A stretch of DNA of 64,000 nt from JABMQB01 sp963677475 (GTDB taxonomy: Bacteria > Bacteroidota > Bacteroidia > Bacteroidales > Prolixibacteraceae): the NCBI GenBank assembly GCA_963677475.2, contig CAXXQD010000015.1, positions 1 to 64,000 on the forward strand, in the 5' to 3' direction. Positions 52,744-62,889 of this stretch are shown here, in pieces; within the stretch, counting starts at the first letter, position 1; the number at the start of each line of letters is the position of its first letter. A model generated the notes under the pieces. The model was not told the origin of the DNA, ran no database searches, and worked only from the letters and a program-made list of their open reading frames with translations. Both the position numbers and the translations under genes were made by a program.

Positions 52744-55700
52744 TTATAAATCATCCATTATTACAATTCCCTGGTTTTTTACTTTAGATTCAGATAAAGC
52801 AGCCAAGCCGATAAGTACGAGAATAGATGCTGCCCCAATATATACCCCCATGGGGATTGGCATTGCTTCGCCTTGCGCATAAGAGTGTAATCCGGAAAGA
52901 TAATAGTTAACACCAAAATAGGTCATTAGTACAGAACTGAAACCAACCAAAGCAGCGGCGCTTAATTGGAAATGCCCTTTAAATCCGGGAATCCGGTGCA
53001 TGTGTACAATAAAAGAATAAACCAAGATGGTTACCAATGCCCAGGTTTCTTTTGGGTCCCAACCCCAATACCTTCCCCACGATTCGTTGGCCCAAACGCC
53101 TCCAAGGAAAGAACCAACCGTGAGCATAAACAGGCCAATAATCAATGCCATTTCAATGATATAAACCAATTCTTTGATGGTGATATTTAACCTTGTAATA
53201 TTTTTAGGGGTTCGGAACAACATTAAAATAAGGTTCAGCATCCCAAGAAGTGAGGCAATGGCTAAAAATCCATAACTCGCTGTAATAATGGCCACATGCA
53301 CAATCAACCAATATGATTTTAGAACGGGAACAAGGTTTGTAATTTCAGGGCTCATCCAGCTCATGCCTGCAACCAGCAAGGTTAATGCAGATAGAATTGT
53401 CGTAAGTGCCAAGGTGATAATTGACCGGTTTGCAAAAACCAATCCTGCCAAACATGTAGCCCAACCCACAAACAACATCGATTCGTAGCCATTACTCCAT
53501 GGGGCATGGCCCGAAATGTACCAACGCATCGCCAAACCAAAGGTGTGAGCGGCAAATAGGAAGATGATAATTGCGCTTAATATTTTTAATATAAATCGAA
53601 ATTTATATTTGCTATTAAACAAGGAAATAAAAACTAGTAAAAGGAAAAGAAGTCCGGTAAAAAGGTAAAATTTGGCCAGTTTCCCGAAAATATGAAAGTT
53701 GATGTAAAATACCTCCAGTTTTATTTTTCCCGTGGAAGGGATAACCTGGTTGCCATACGCCAGTTGGTATTCTTTCAGGGTCAATAATAATTTATCCGCT
53801 TCTGCCCAATTCCCATTTGCTGTAGCATTTTCAACAGCCGTAAAATATCCTTTTAATATACCTTCAGCATAAGCTTTTGCTTCTGCACCGAGCTGGCTTG
53901 TTTGATTGATGCCAACCCATTTGTCTTCCTGATGGCCAGGAATAGGGAATAGGGTCAAATATTCCCCGGAAAATACACCCATTAAAATATTAACCCGTTC
54001 GTCAACATTGATAACTTCTTTGTCAAATTTTGTCCTTAAGGCAGGCTTTTTTTCATAAGCGTTTCGCACCAGTTCCTGCAATTTGTAACCACCCCCGGGA
54101 CCTGAAACAATGAGTGAGTTTAAGGCAATCCTATCATCAAAAGTGCCCAACATATTTCTTAATTCAGCATTGGCGACTTTAATAATTGGTTGGTTCTTCC
54201 ACTTATTTGGATGCATATGCATGTCGAGGAAAACCTCTGTTGCCGACATTCCATCAACTGTACTTTTTTTGGCAGTTTTCCGTATTATTTGCGATGCGAT
54301 TGTATTTACCGGTTCTATCCTTCCTTTGTTGGTTTGGATAAGAAGCTCACTAAATTTTTTGATGTGCAGCTCGTCAAATTGCTGGCTGTTAGGATTCTGT
54401 GCAAATGAATTTGTGCCAATGAACATGCCCAAAATAAAAATGCCCAGGTATTTGGCTTTTTCTAAACGAAGTTTTGAGGATGCCCGCACCAACCTTTTGA
54501 AACGGCTGTTTTTATTAAATAAAGTGAACACCATCCCGAGAACCATAATCAGGTAACCAAAATAAGTGATGAAGGTACCCCAAAAGTCATGGTTTACGGA
54601 AAGGATAGTCCCTTTTTCATCTCTATCGAAGGAGGATTGAAAAAAGCGATAACCTTTGTACTTAAGTATATTGTTCATGAAAATCCGATATGGGGTTTCC
54701 AATCCTTCATTTTTGTCAATTAATGTTACTTCGCTGGCGTACGATGAAGGGCTCATAGAACCAGGGTAGCGTTCCAATTGAAAATCGTTCAATTGGATTT
54801 CAAAAGGCAATTGAATTAGTTTGGAACCATACGAAACAGCAACTTCAATTCCGTTGATAGTGGCAGTGTAAGGCTTGTTGATTGCCCCTTTATATCCAAA
54901 CACAAACAAATCTTTTGATGCTCCTCCCGATCTAACCTGAATATGCACCCCATCTGGATTCTGTGTGTTTTTTTCTGGCTCCTGATAGACAAGTTTTGAA
55001 CGTCCTTTCTCAATATATTTTTTCAGTCCAAAGCTTATCTCGCCAACCTTAAAGGCAATGTTATCATTTAAAATAGTTGCAATTCCGGGGGCAATTTTTT
55101 CGGTCTGGCTACCCATCATTTCAAAGCGAATGATCGTATCCTGAGATGTAAAAATGATTTTACCTCCAGATTCATATAAAACTACATCTAGGTTATCTTC
55201 CTGTGAACCAAAGCCAAACCTCAACCCCTGTACTTGTTTGTTTTCTCCATGTTTTAAAGTAAAATCATCTCTTTGCATTCCTGATCCGACGGCAATAAGT
55301 GAAAGGATAGGACTTCCGGTTTCGTCTTCAACAACAGTTTCTACCGAAGATGGAATAAATTCCAAAGCTTCCAGCGAAAGTTCTTCTCCAGAAATAGAGA
55401 TACTTTTATTAAAATTAATCCCGGTATAGCCCGAAAGCCTGACTTCTGATTCGGAAGAAAGCTCTTCCCCATTTTTATTCGCATGTATAGAAATATAGGT
55501 GCTTTCAGAAACCAGGGTTGAAGAACTTGCCCCTTCTCTTATGTGCATGCTTCCTTCATAACCAAAATATCGTGTTACTGCAGCTCCAACCAGAATAATT
55601 ATGAATGCAACGTGAAAAAGAAACATGCTCCATTTTTTCTTGCCCCAGAGTTTGTTTACCATAATGCTACCAACCATGTTGATGATCATTATAAACAATA

Positions 55701-55857
55701 ATATTTCAAACCATAGGGAATTGTAAATCAGGATTTTTGCAGTTTGCGTACCATAATCGTTTTCGATGAAGGTTGCATAGGCAATCGATATTCCAAAAAC
55801 AGTTATTAAAATCCCTGTGAAAAGCATAGAGGATAAAAAGGCAAATGTCTTTTTCAT
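52744..55857 (-). CDS. ccsBA: Fused ResB-CcsA cytochrome c biogenesis protein
   Basis: System II heme-attachment factor of 1037 residues. The N-terminal ResB-like part has membrane segments near 10-30, 50-70 and 78-100, and a large periplasmic section (105-430) before another helix near 435. The CcsA part (about 730-1020) holds multiple helices and the heme-handling WANESWGRYWGWDPKETWA with flanking His (VHVAI, VHMHR). A separate periplasmic stretch around 485-720 joins them. Fusions of this kind are known in Bacteroidota and Epsilonproteobacteria. Position beside a set of multiheme cytochromes fits its job of attaching heme to CXXCH motifs. Confidence 0.94.
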   Translation of the reverse strand: MKKTFAFLSSMLFTGILITVFGISIAYATFIENDYGTQTAKILIYNSLWFEILLFIMIINMVGSIMVNKLWGKKKWSMFLFHVAFIIILVGAAVTRYFGYEGSMHIREGASSSTLVSESTYISIHANKNGEELSSESEVRLSGYTGINFNKSISISGEELSLEALEFIPSSVETVVEDETGSPILSLIAVGSGMQRDDFTLKHGENKQVQGLRFGFGSQEDNLDVVLYESGGKIIFTSQDTIIRFEMMGSQTEKIAPGIATILNDNIAFKVGEISFGLKKYIEKGRSKLVYQEPEKNTQNPDGVHIQVRSGGASKDLFVFGYKGAINKPYTATINGIEVAVSYGSKLIQLPFEIQLNDFQLERYPGSMSPSSYASEVTLIDKNEGLETPYRIFMNNILKYKGYRFFQSSFDRDEKGTILSVNHDFWGTFITYFGYLIMVLGMVFTLFNKNSRFKRLVRASSKLRLEKAKYLGIFILGMFIGTNSFAQNPNSQQFDELHIKKFSELLIQTNKGRIEPVNTIASQIIRKTAKKSTVDGMSATEVFLDMHMHPNKWKNQPIIKVANAELRNMLGTFDDRIALNSLIVSGPGGGYKLQELVRNAYEKKPALRTKFDKEVINVDERVNILMGVFSGEYLTLFPIPGHQEDKWVGINQTSQLGAEAKAYAEGILKGYFTAVENATANGNWAEADKLLLTLKEYQLAYGNQVIPSTGKIKLEVFYINFHIFGKLAKFYLFTGLLFLLLVFISLFNSKYKFRFILKILSAIIIFLFAAHTFGLAMRWYISGHAPWSNGYESMLFVGWATCLAGLVFANRSIITLALTTILSALTLLVAGMSWMSPEITNLVPVLKSYWLIVHVAIITASYGFLAIASLLGMLNLILMLFRTPKNITRLNITIKELVYIIEMALIIGLFMLTVGSFLGGVWANESWGRYWGWDPKETWALVTILVYSFIVHMHRIPGFKGHFQLSAAALVGFSSVLMTYFGVNYYLSGLHSYAQGEAMPIPMGVYIGAASILVLIGLAALSESKVKNQGIVIMDDL

Positions 55858-55936
55858 GATATTTATAAAGAGCTAATTATAGAACTATAGGCAATAACAA
55901 ATGTAAGAAAGAATGGTTTGTTCGAAGGTGAAAATC

Positions 55937-55980
55937 AAAAAAATCCTTTGCTTGCTATAATATAAACAAACAAAGGATTT
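55937..55980 (-). terminator. Terminator after the 4-heme cytochrome
   Basis: AAATCCTTTG (55941-55950) pairs with CAAAGGATTT (55971-55980); on the minus strand the second arm is followed by seven T. It lies 22 bases after the 4-heme cytochrome stop. Confidence 0.85.
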
Positions 55981-56001
55981 CAATAATAAAGCCAATAAAG
56001 A

Positions 56002-56490
56002 TTATTTTAATGGATTTGGATGTGCAATTTTTGCAGCGTATTCTTCATAATTAAACCCTTTGTAATGAGGGCTTTCCTCGTTATGGCATTTTTTACAAAC
56101 CATTTCGGTTGGTTCTATCATCCCTTTAGAAAGGGACAATTCTTTGTTTTTCATCACACTGTTTGACTTGTACATACTACCTGGTCCGTGGCATGATTCG
56201 CAGGATACTCCTTCTGTAATTTTAAGTGTTGCTACCAAATCCGGATCAGCATGGCCAACGGTAGAGTGGCATTTAATACATTTTGGGTCTTTAGCTTCTT
56301 CATCGCTTAAAGATTTCATTGCATTAGCATGTGGCCCTTCAAGCCATAACTTATATTGGGCACCTTTATCGGGTTTGTTGTGACAAATTTTGCACTTTAA
56401 AGCACCGATATACTCAAAATCCTGCGCCGAAGCAACAGATGTAAGTATGAAAACTATTCCGATTAGGAATACTAATTTTTTGTAATTCAT
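56002..56490 (-). CDS. Periplasmic tetraheme cytochrome c (cytochrome c554-like)
   Basis: A 162-residue protein with a signal peptide (to about residue 22, ASAQ) and four CXXCH sites: CKICH, CIKCH, CESCH and CKKCH. The spacing with GPHANAMKSLSDEEAKDPKCIKCHSTVG and GVSCESCHGPGS is typical of the cytochrome c554 / multiheme electron carrier group. It is a small soluble carrier, likely moving electrons between the membrane cytochromes of this locus. It has its own terminator and a 250-base gap upstream. Confidence 0.92.
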   Translation of the reverse strand: MNYKKLVFLIGIVFILTSVASAQDFEYIGALKCKICHNKPDKGAQYKLWLEGPHANAMKSLSDEEAKDPKCIKCHSTVGHADPDLVATLKITEGVSCESCHGPGSMYKSNSVMKNKELSLSKGMIEPTEMVCKKCHNEESPHYKGFNYEEYAAKIAHPNPLK

Positions 56491-56742
56491 AGCGATATTG
56501 ATTTATTGTTTATACTATTTTTTTATGGTAAAGAACCTATGTTAAAAACGACTTAAAATTTTCTCTTTTTCTTGAACTTCATTAGTAAAAATGCATAAAA
56601 ATATTTGTTTTTCAAAGAATTGTTTCATGTAATAACAGTCATATAGTAAGCAAATTAGCCAATATAAAACGTATATAAATTAGAGCAATTCCTGTACCTG
56701 TATTTCATAAGAACGTTTTTCAGTTAAAACACTTTTTTATAT

Positions 56743-58239
56743 TCAATATAGTTGTGAATGGCAATCGGCACACATCATTTCTTTCCATGCTTCATCAATA
56801 TCGATTGGATGCTTGAATTCAAGTGGTTCCAATGAATTTGAGATTTCCAGTTCACCTGCTTTCCCTTGTACCAATATTTCGTGGCATAAATTACAGTCTC
56901 GCGAAATAACCTTGCCGTTTTCTGCTGTGTGCTTATCATCGTGGCACCTGTGGCAACCCAAAGTTTCCATATGCCCCAGATGATTTGGGTAGGCACTCCA
57001 TTTAACCAGCATTTCAGGAAAAATATTTTGCGAAAATCCGCTTTGTATAGCAAGTATGGCTTTGTCAACATCGGTTTTTGCCGAATCCATTAATTCCGGA
57101 TATGAAGATGCATAATATTCCAGCACATGGTTTTTAATGGTGCTTAATGCACTATCGGTAGTCGGGAAATCCTGCCCGAGTATTTCCATTGCCACTAGTT
57201 TAATTTCAGGTAATTTTCGGGAAATTTCACCTGAACTTAAATACTCATCGATAAAATTTTGTGGCGCTTTATAATTGTGCGAAGGGCGGTTATGGCAATC
57301 GAGGCAATCCATTGTCCTCAGTTCCAGCGTATCTCTTTGTTCATGTGTGAGATTATTCTCTTCGTCCTGATAAATAACAGTCTCATTGGTTTTTAAATTG
57401 GTAAATTTCACCCATGGAATTATTTCCCTATCGTAATTTTCACTTATATATTCGATTTTTACATCGGGGTTAATGTGCCAGTGAATTCCTTCTGCTTGAC
57501 CAAGTGCACTGGTACTGGCGCTGGTTTTCATTTGCATGTGGATGTTCCATTCGGTGTTTTCTTCGTCAGCCAGGTACGATTTTTTGTTGCGATGTTTCCG
57601 GTCGTAAAATTTTTGTGGCCAGTGGCATTGTTCACAGGTTTCCCTTGCAGGGCGAAGGTCATGAATCGGAGTTGGAATTGGTTTGGGATATTTTTTAGCC
57701 AAAACAGAATATACCTGGTACAATCCCGACATCTTACTTTTTACATACCAACTTGCACCTGAACCAACGTGGCATTTTACGCATCCAACCCTTTCGTGCG
57801 ACGAAGATTGGTAGGCAGTATATTCGGGTTTCATCACTTCATGGCAAAGTTTTCCGCAAAATTCGTTGGATTCGGTCAGATGAAATGCTTCGAAACTTCC
57901 AATTGACGAAAGTACAATCAAACATATAGATCCGATAATGAAAATAATTGTTGCATTTCGTACAGAAGGTTTATTAAAATCAAGGATTGCCCAATCTTTT
58001 TGATCTGATTCTTTCTTTTTTAACCTCTTCTTTTCCCGGTACATTCCCAACGGAATCATCAACAAACCTCCAATTAAGAAAATTGGAAGGATCATGTAAA
58101 TGAATATGCCAATATATGATCCTGATTCAATAAAGAAAGTTGTTAATACAAACAGAAAAAGAATGAGCAACAAGTTTATTAAAGCAATAGAAGCCCCAAT
58201 AATTGAGAGAATATTTTTGGACGATTGTGGTAGTTTCAT
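56743..58239 (-). CDS. NapC/NirT-like multiheme cytochrome c with membrane anchor
   Basis: A 498-residue protein. Two N-terminal hydrophobic segments (about 12-35 and 42-65) and a third near 96-112 anchor the periplasmic heme part. Six CXXCH sites (CVKCH, CEQCH, CLDCH, CHRCH, CNLCH, CADCH) and one CX3CH (CGKLCH) are present. The FCGKLCH...MKPEYTAYQSSSHERVGCVKCH block resembles the NapC/NirT quinol-oxidising group. The family usually takes electrons from menaquinol and hands them to periplasmic reductases. No reductase follows; the next genes are a 4-heme carrier and the CcsA fusion. Confidence 0.9.
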   Translation of the reverse strand: MKLPQSSKNILSIIGASIALINLLLILFLFVLTTFFIESGSYIGIFIYMILPIFLIGGLLMIPLGMYREKKRLKKKESDQKDWAILDFNKPSVRNATIIFIIGSICLIVLSSIGSFEAFHLTESNEFCGKLCHEVMKPEYTAYQSSSHERVGCVKCHVGSGASWYVKSKMSGLYQVYSVLAKKYPKPIPTPIHDLRPARETCEQCHWPQKFYDRKHRNKKSYLADEENTEWNIHMQMKTSASTSALGQAEGIHWHINPDVKIEYISENYDREIIPWVKFTNLKTNETVIYQDEENNLTHEQRDTLELRTMDCLDCHNRPSHNYKAPQNFIDEYLSSGEISRKLPEIKLVAMEILGQDFPTTDSALSTIKNHVLEYYASSYPELMDSAKTDVDKAILAIQSGFSQNIFPEMLVKWSAYPNHLGHMETLGCHRCHDDKHTAENGKVISRDCNLCHEILVQGKAGELEISNSLEPLEFKHPIDIDEAWKEMMCADCHSQLY

Positions 58240-58268
58240 TTGTGTAAGTTTATAAGTTATAAATACAG

Positions 58269-58276
58269 CAAACCTA
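58269..58276 (-). promoter_or_regulatory. Possible -7 element before the NapC-like gene
   Basis: TAGGTTTG on the minus strand, an exact TAnnTTTG, about 30 bases before the ATG. No clear -33 box, so this gene may instead be read from upstream. Confidence 0.3.
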
Positions 58277-58305
58277 TCTAATTTACAAAATAATATCTTT
58301 GATTA

Positions 58306-61026
58306 CTAGTGTGTTAACAAAGAATATAAAATTAGTACGACCAAAACAATTCCTGTAAACAGGAATATAAAACCAAAGAATTTAATCCAACGTATTTTTT
58401 GTTTCGAGAAATCTTTTTCCACTTTTACGGATTCAAGTTTTCCTGATTTTTCAAGTTCTTCGAATTCGCGCGGGCGGTCATCTTTATACTCTTCAATTGG
58501 TACATGTCCGGTAAAAATAACCGTATCCATAGGGAACGATTCGGGTCGGATATGCGTATTGAAGAAATGGATCGTAAAAATAAATCCTACAGCGAGCAAT
58601 GCTTCATCGCTGTGGATTATTTGAGCAACATTGATAAACCAGCCAGGGAAAAACTTGGTGTAAAATTCGGGGAACCAAAGTACAGTACCTGATGAGCCGA
58701 TAACAATTACCCCCCAGAAAACGGCCATGTAGTCGAATTTTTCCCAATAGGTCCATCTTCCATACGAAGGTCGCGGACCAGCCCAAACAAACCACTTTAT
58801 TGTGGCCCAGAAATCCCGCAAATCCTGACGGTTAAACATCAGCGAGTTACTACCGAAAATAAAAGATTTGAATTTTACCTTTTTCTTTTTCTTAATGATG
58901 ATTAAACTGACAACATGATATCCAAAATAGCCAAAAGTGATCAATGCGGCAAAACGGTGAATTGTTCCGGCAACTACTGCTCCACCAATAATATTAGCCA
59001 ACCATTTTGCCCATTCCATGTAGGCAAATTTCAATATCATTCCGGTTAATGCAAGCAATAAAAAGCTAACGATTACAAAAATATGTGTGATTCTATTGCT
59101 TTTAGTAAAGCGTCGGACATATACCTGTTTTCCAGGAGTATGGATGTGCTTCTTTTTTCGGTTATTGCGCATCGCCGTAATCGACCTTGGTATCCACAAT
59201 AAGGTGTGAAGCCCAAAAAATAAGAATACGCTGACCAGCAGTCCGGTCATTGCCCAAAAAGTATAATATAGCCATGGGAATTTGCTTTTATTATAATGCG
59301 TAGCGTGCGTTAAATAACCAGTAAATTTCATGTTGGCGTCGGTATGGCATTTCTGGCAAGTACCAACTATATTTAATGGATTGATTGCCGATTCCGGGTT
59401 CTCCATTTTTAGGATATTGTGTGTGCCATGACAGTCGGAGCACCTGGCAGCCTCCATATATCCTAATTGATACACTTTACCATGGTAAGTATCCAGATAG
59501 GTTTCCGTCAGGTCTGAATGGCATTTCCCACATTGTAGGGTTATTTCCGACATAAATTTGTCTTCGTGTACCTCAGAGATAACATGCGCCGAATGGCAAG
59601 TGCCACAGGTTGGGTATTCTAAATCTCCTGAATTTTCGCGATACGCATGGTCACTCTTATTATATTCGTCATAGATCCCTTTGTGACATTTGCCGCAAGT
59701 TGCCGCAATATTGTTCGGATTTACAGAAGAACGTTTATCATCTTCCCTCAGCATAAAATGCGTAGTATGACAATCGGTGCATACCGCTGTTGAAAGCAAT
59801 CCTTTTTCGGTAAGGCTCCGGCCGTGAACACTGGTTGAATAATCTAAAAATGCATCAATTTCATGCAATTCGGTGTTAATGGTTGCTTTCCCACCTTCGC
59901 GGTGACAAGATCCGCATAGTGTTGGAATTGACGAGCGGAATACTGGCGATGTTTCATCTTCTTTCGAAATAACTTTGTGGGTACCATGGCAATCAGTACA
60001 GTAGGGTGCATTTTCCCTATTGTTAAAATAGGCCTCGCCGTGCCCGCTTGAAAAATAAATTTCAGATTCTTCCGCATGGCAATTTGAACAGTCCACTTTC
60101 CTGGCAGTCTCACATGGCCTGTGAATATTTGCTGTTACATCTGAATGGCATTTTACACATGTGATATTTTTGTGCGAGGAATTTGCCAGATCAAGTACAT
60201 CAACATTTAAAGGGATCTCCTTACCATCCACAACTTTATGGATATTTTTATCTTCGTGGCATTTTAGGCATGTTTGATCTGAAATTACATTTACGACATT
60301 CTGAAATTCAACTTTATGGGGAGGGTGGCAATCGGTACATGCCGGAATTGCACCTGGTTTTTTCTCCCACAATTCGGTATTGATTACCTTCACATGTACA
60401 TCTTCAATCCGTGCATGGCATTTCATACAAGTTGCTGCAATGTTTTTGGATGATATACTTGAGCTTGTTTGTGTATGCGGCAAAATAAGGTGGTTGCCAT
60501 GGCAGTCGTTACAAGTTGCGGTAACCGTTAATCCACTCTTAAACAATCCTCGTCCATGAATACCCTGACTGTAATTTTCAACAATATTATGCTCTGTAAT
60601 TTTATATTTTCTTGCAACCGGAGCACCTTCCTTGTGGCAGCTTCCGCAAAGCACAGGAATATTCATTTTATAGGTTTTCGATTTTGGGTCGAGTGAGCTT
60701 AGAATATTATGAGTGCCATGGCATTCTTTACAATTAGGCGCATTATAATCTTTGGCATTATATGCTTTCCCATGGATTCCTTTAGCAAATTGTTCCATGG
60801 CAATATCATGGCAAAAGCCACAATCAACAGGCTCCAGGTTTTCCGGGTGGGGAAAATCTTCCACATCGGCATCGGGGTGGCACGATGCACATGAAACATC
60901 TTTATGTACCGAATGGCTTAATGCATCGGGTGCAACAAACAAGGAAATTTCCCTGCCTCCACGTGTAGTACTTAACTCCTTATCTTCGTGGCACATAAAA
61001 CAATCCTCGTTGGATTGGGCTGCCAC
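58306..61026 (-). CDS. 19-heme cytochrome c fused to a b-type cytochrome membrane domain
   Basis: A 906-residue protein. Residues 9 to about 560 carry 19 CXXCH sites in repeating groups (C-x-x-CHGT, CGSCH, C-x-DCH), a very high heme density. From about 575 to the end are six or so membrane segments with conserved His (TIHRFAALITFGYFGYH; AQIIHSDEAL; IHFFNTHIRPE), like the cytochrome b subunit of formate dehydrogenase or thiosulfate reductases. This single polypeptide could oxidise quinol and carry electrons through the heme wire. No start other than GTG is found: upstream in frame is SLFGFLQVAAQS, like the end of a signal peptide, then TAA, so the 5' end looks damaged. Confidence 0.88.
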   Translation of the reverse strand: MAAQSNEDCFMCHEDKELSTTRGGREISLFVAPDALSHSVHKDVSCASCHPDADVEDFPHPENLEPVDCGFCHDIAMEQFAKGIHGKAYNAKDYNAPNCKECHGTHNILSSLDPKSKTYKMNIPVLCGSCHKEGAPVARKYKITEHNIVENYSQGIHGRGLFKSGLTVTATCNDCHGNHLILPHTQTSSSISSKNIAATCMKCHARIEDVHVKVINTELWEKKPGAIPACTDCHPPHKVEFQNVVNVISDQTCLKCHEDKNIHKVVDGKEIPLNVDVLDLANSSHKNITCVKCHSDVTANIHRPCETARKVDCSNCHAEESEIYFSSGHGEAYFNNRENAPYCTDCHGTHKVISKEDETSPVFRSSIPTLCGSCHREGGKATINTELHEIDAFLDYSTSVHGRSLTEKGLLSTAVCTDCHTTHFMLREDDKRSSVNPNNIAATCGKCHKGIYDEYNKSDHAYRENSGDLEYPTCGTCHSAHVISEVHEDKFMSEITLQCGKCHSDLTETYLDTYHGKVYQLGYMEAARCSDCHGTHNILKMENPESAINPLNIVGTCQKCHTDANMKFTGYLTHATHYNKSKFPWLYYTFWAMTGLLVSVFLFFGLHTLLWIPRSITAMRNNRKKKHIHTPGKQVYVRRFTKSNRITHIFVIVSFLLLALTGMILKFAYMEWAKWLANIIGGAVVAGTIHRFAALITFGYFGYHVVSLIIIKKKKKVKFKSFIFGSNSLMFNRQDLRDFWATIKWFVWAGPRPSYGRWTYWEKFDYMAVFWGVIVIGSSGTVLWFPEFYTKFFPGWFINVAQIIHSDEALLAVGFIFTIHFFNTHIRPESFPMDTVIFTGHVPIEEYKDDRPREFEELEKSGKLESVKVEKDFSKQKIRWIKFFGFIFLFTGIVLVVLILYSLLTH

Positions 61027-61086
61027 CTGTAAAAAGCCAAAAAGCGATTAGAGAGACTTAATGAATAGAAACTTTTTTGAAAAAGA

Positions 61087-61117
61087 TAAATATAACTCCC
61101 CCGGGTGTTTAGGGCAA
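61087..61117 (-). promoter_or_regulatory. Possible promoter before the 19-heme gene
   Basis: Minus-strand TTG (61117-61115), 20 bases, TATATTTA (61094-61087). The last base does not match TAnnTTTG. It would place transcription start near 61080, consistent with a coding start that is now missing. Confidence 0.25.
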
Positions 61118-61218
61118 TTGAACTTCAACCATTCGATACTAATTTTACTCATAACTATTCTCTCCTATATTTTTTCTGCATCAGGTATATGCAGAAAAAT
61201 CCTCCCATTAAAATAATG

Positions 61219-61845
61219 CTAATCAGTATGCTCTTTTACATGATGCCAACCTGTTACAATGCTTTTAAAATTATCTCTTGGTGATTTACCTATTGTTGAA
61301 ACATAAAGATGTACGAAAAGAAAGATTGAAATTAAAAACCCTATGGCAGCATGCAGAATAGCGGTTAGCGAAATCCCACTAATGGTATAAACTTTTTCAA
61401 TAATTATCTCTGGGAAAAGCAGCGCTATTCCTGATACAATTACAAATGGGACAAATAAATACATAACCACCACATACGAATATTTTTGGAGGGGATTAAA
61501 CTTTCTTTTTTCGGAAATCGGGTAGGGGGCATTTTCTCCTTTAAACATGCCAAACATATAGTATTTAGCTTGTTTAATCAACCTTTTTCTTAAGCCTTTA
61601 GGTTTAATGCGATAATATTTTTTATTTCCTGAAAGAATATTCCCAAAGAAAAACAAGAGGTAGCTCAACGCAACAATAACCCCTGCAATATTATGAAGGT
61701 TAACAGCCAGGCCAAAACCAAATAACGAGAACCACGATCCAGAATATTGTAAGCTTAGTCCGGTAAGTATTAACAATATAATCCCTAATGCATTAATACC
61801 GTGCCAAATTCTTAGCCAAACCGGATATAGATATAGTTTTGCCAT
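61219..61845 (-). CDS. Cytochrome b (formate dehydrogenase gamma/b561-like)
   Basis: A 208-residue integral membrane protein of four to five helices with likely heme-ligand His in RIWHGINALG, NLHNIAGVI, AILHAAIGF and FVHLYVSTIG. This is the standard membrane subunit linking a periplasmic cytochrome or dehydrogenase to the quinone pool. It starts six bases after the probable true end of the heptaheme gene. Its similarity in type to the C-terminal domain of the 19-heme protein suggests both contact quinones. It precedes the 19-heme gene by about 190 bases. Confidence 0.88.
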   Translation of the reverse strand: MAKLYLYPVWLRIWHGINALGIILLILTGLSLQYSGSWFSLFGFGLAVNLHNIAGVIVALSYLLFFFGNILSGNKKYYRIKPKGLRKRLIKQAKYYMFGMFKGENAPYPISEKRKFNPLQKYSYVVVMYLFVPFVIVSGIALLFPEIIIEKVYTISGISLTAILHAAIGFLISIFLFVHLYVSTIGKSPRDNFKSIVTGWHHVKEHTD

Positions 61846-62789
61846 CCCAATTTATTTTTTTAAGATCCTGAATAATGTGTGTATGATAATACCAGACCAG
61901 TGTTGCCAAAAATATGAGAACACTTAATAGGTTCAATAGCGGGTTTTGGTATGCCCCAATTACATAAGAATCATTAGCAATTATTGTGTTAATAGTTCCA
62001 TTTCCCGACCGTGCCTGAATATTCTCGTATTTATACAGGGAAGCCTGTAATTTTGAATTAGAAGAGTGGCATTCAGCGCAAAGTTTTTCAGCTTTTTCAA
62101 TTCCGTGAATGTTGTGCGATATATTTAATGAGTCAACAACAACTGTATGGCACTCGATACATCGTACATGCTTAAAATGCAATTCCTGGTTTGGCAGCCA
62201 CTCATGGGCCTGTATCAATTGCGGGTTGGTTCCGTCTGTTACCAGTTGGTATTTACTCATGCTATTGTGGCATGAAATACACATATTATTACTGAATTCA
62301 ACAATTTCTTTCACGTTGGAACTCGTCCTTGCCGTGGCTTTGTAATAATGCTGAGAGTGGCATTTCGAACAAGTAAAAGTTTCATTGTGTGCTCTCAAAA
62401 TGGACACTCTTTTCGAATTCTTCCACAATCCTCTCAAACTGATAGGATGCATAGGTTTCATCGCCACCATGGCAGTCGATACAGGTTAAAAGCGGTTCCA
62501 GCTTCAGGTTTCCGTTGTGCGGATAGGTTTTATATTCATACGAATGGCAATCGGTACAACTGAAACTGCTATGTACCCCTGTTTTTAGTTGAACGGTATC
62601 AAGAATATAAAAAGGGTTCATCAACCTTCTTTCATTCATTTCCGTGTATTCGTTATGAACAGTGAATGTTTGTGATGTATGGCATTTTAAACACAACCAG
62701 TTTTCTTCAGGTATTTCCTGTGCTTTTACCGGGAAATACAAATTGACTAGAAAACAAAAAAATACTAAACTTCGAAACAGCTTCAACAT
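61793..62789 (-). CDS. Heptaheme membrane-anchored cytochrome c, frameshifted
   Basis: Two frames joined by a shift. The first (62789-62382) has a signal peptide (MLKLFRSLVFFCFLVNLYFPVKAQ) and CLKCH, CTDCH, CIDCH. The second (to 61793) has CSKCH, CISCH, CIECH and CAECH, then a C-terminal membrane anchor (PLLNLLSVLIFLATLVWYY). Removing one T from the minus-strand TTTT at 62397-62400 gives SVHLRAHNETFTCSKCH, a continuous seven-heme protein. The apparent 53-base overlap with the cytochrome b gene disappears if the A7 run at 61855-61861 is A6: the stop would fall at 61852, six bases before the next ATG. It heads the cytochrome b operon. Confidence 0.85.
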
Positions 62790-62889
62790 GGTAATTTTTA
62801 ATTTAAAACCGGAAACAAACAATGCCTCCGGTTTTTATTTTCTTGAGTTAATTAATGTTCGAATTCAATGAATGATTGACTACTGTTTT

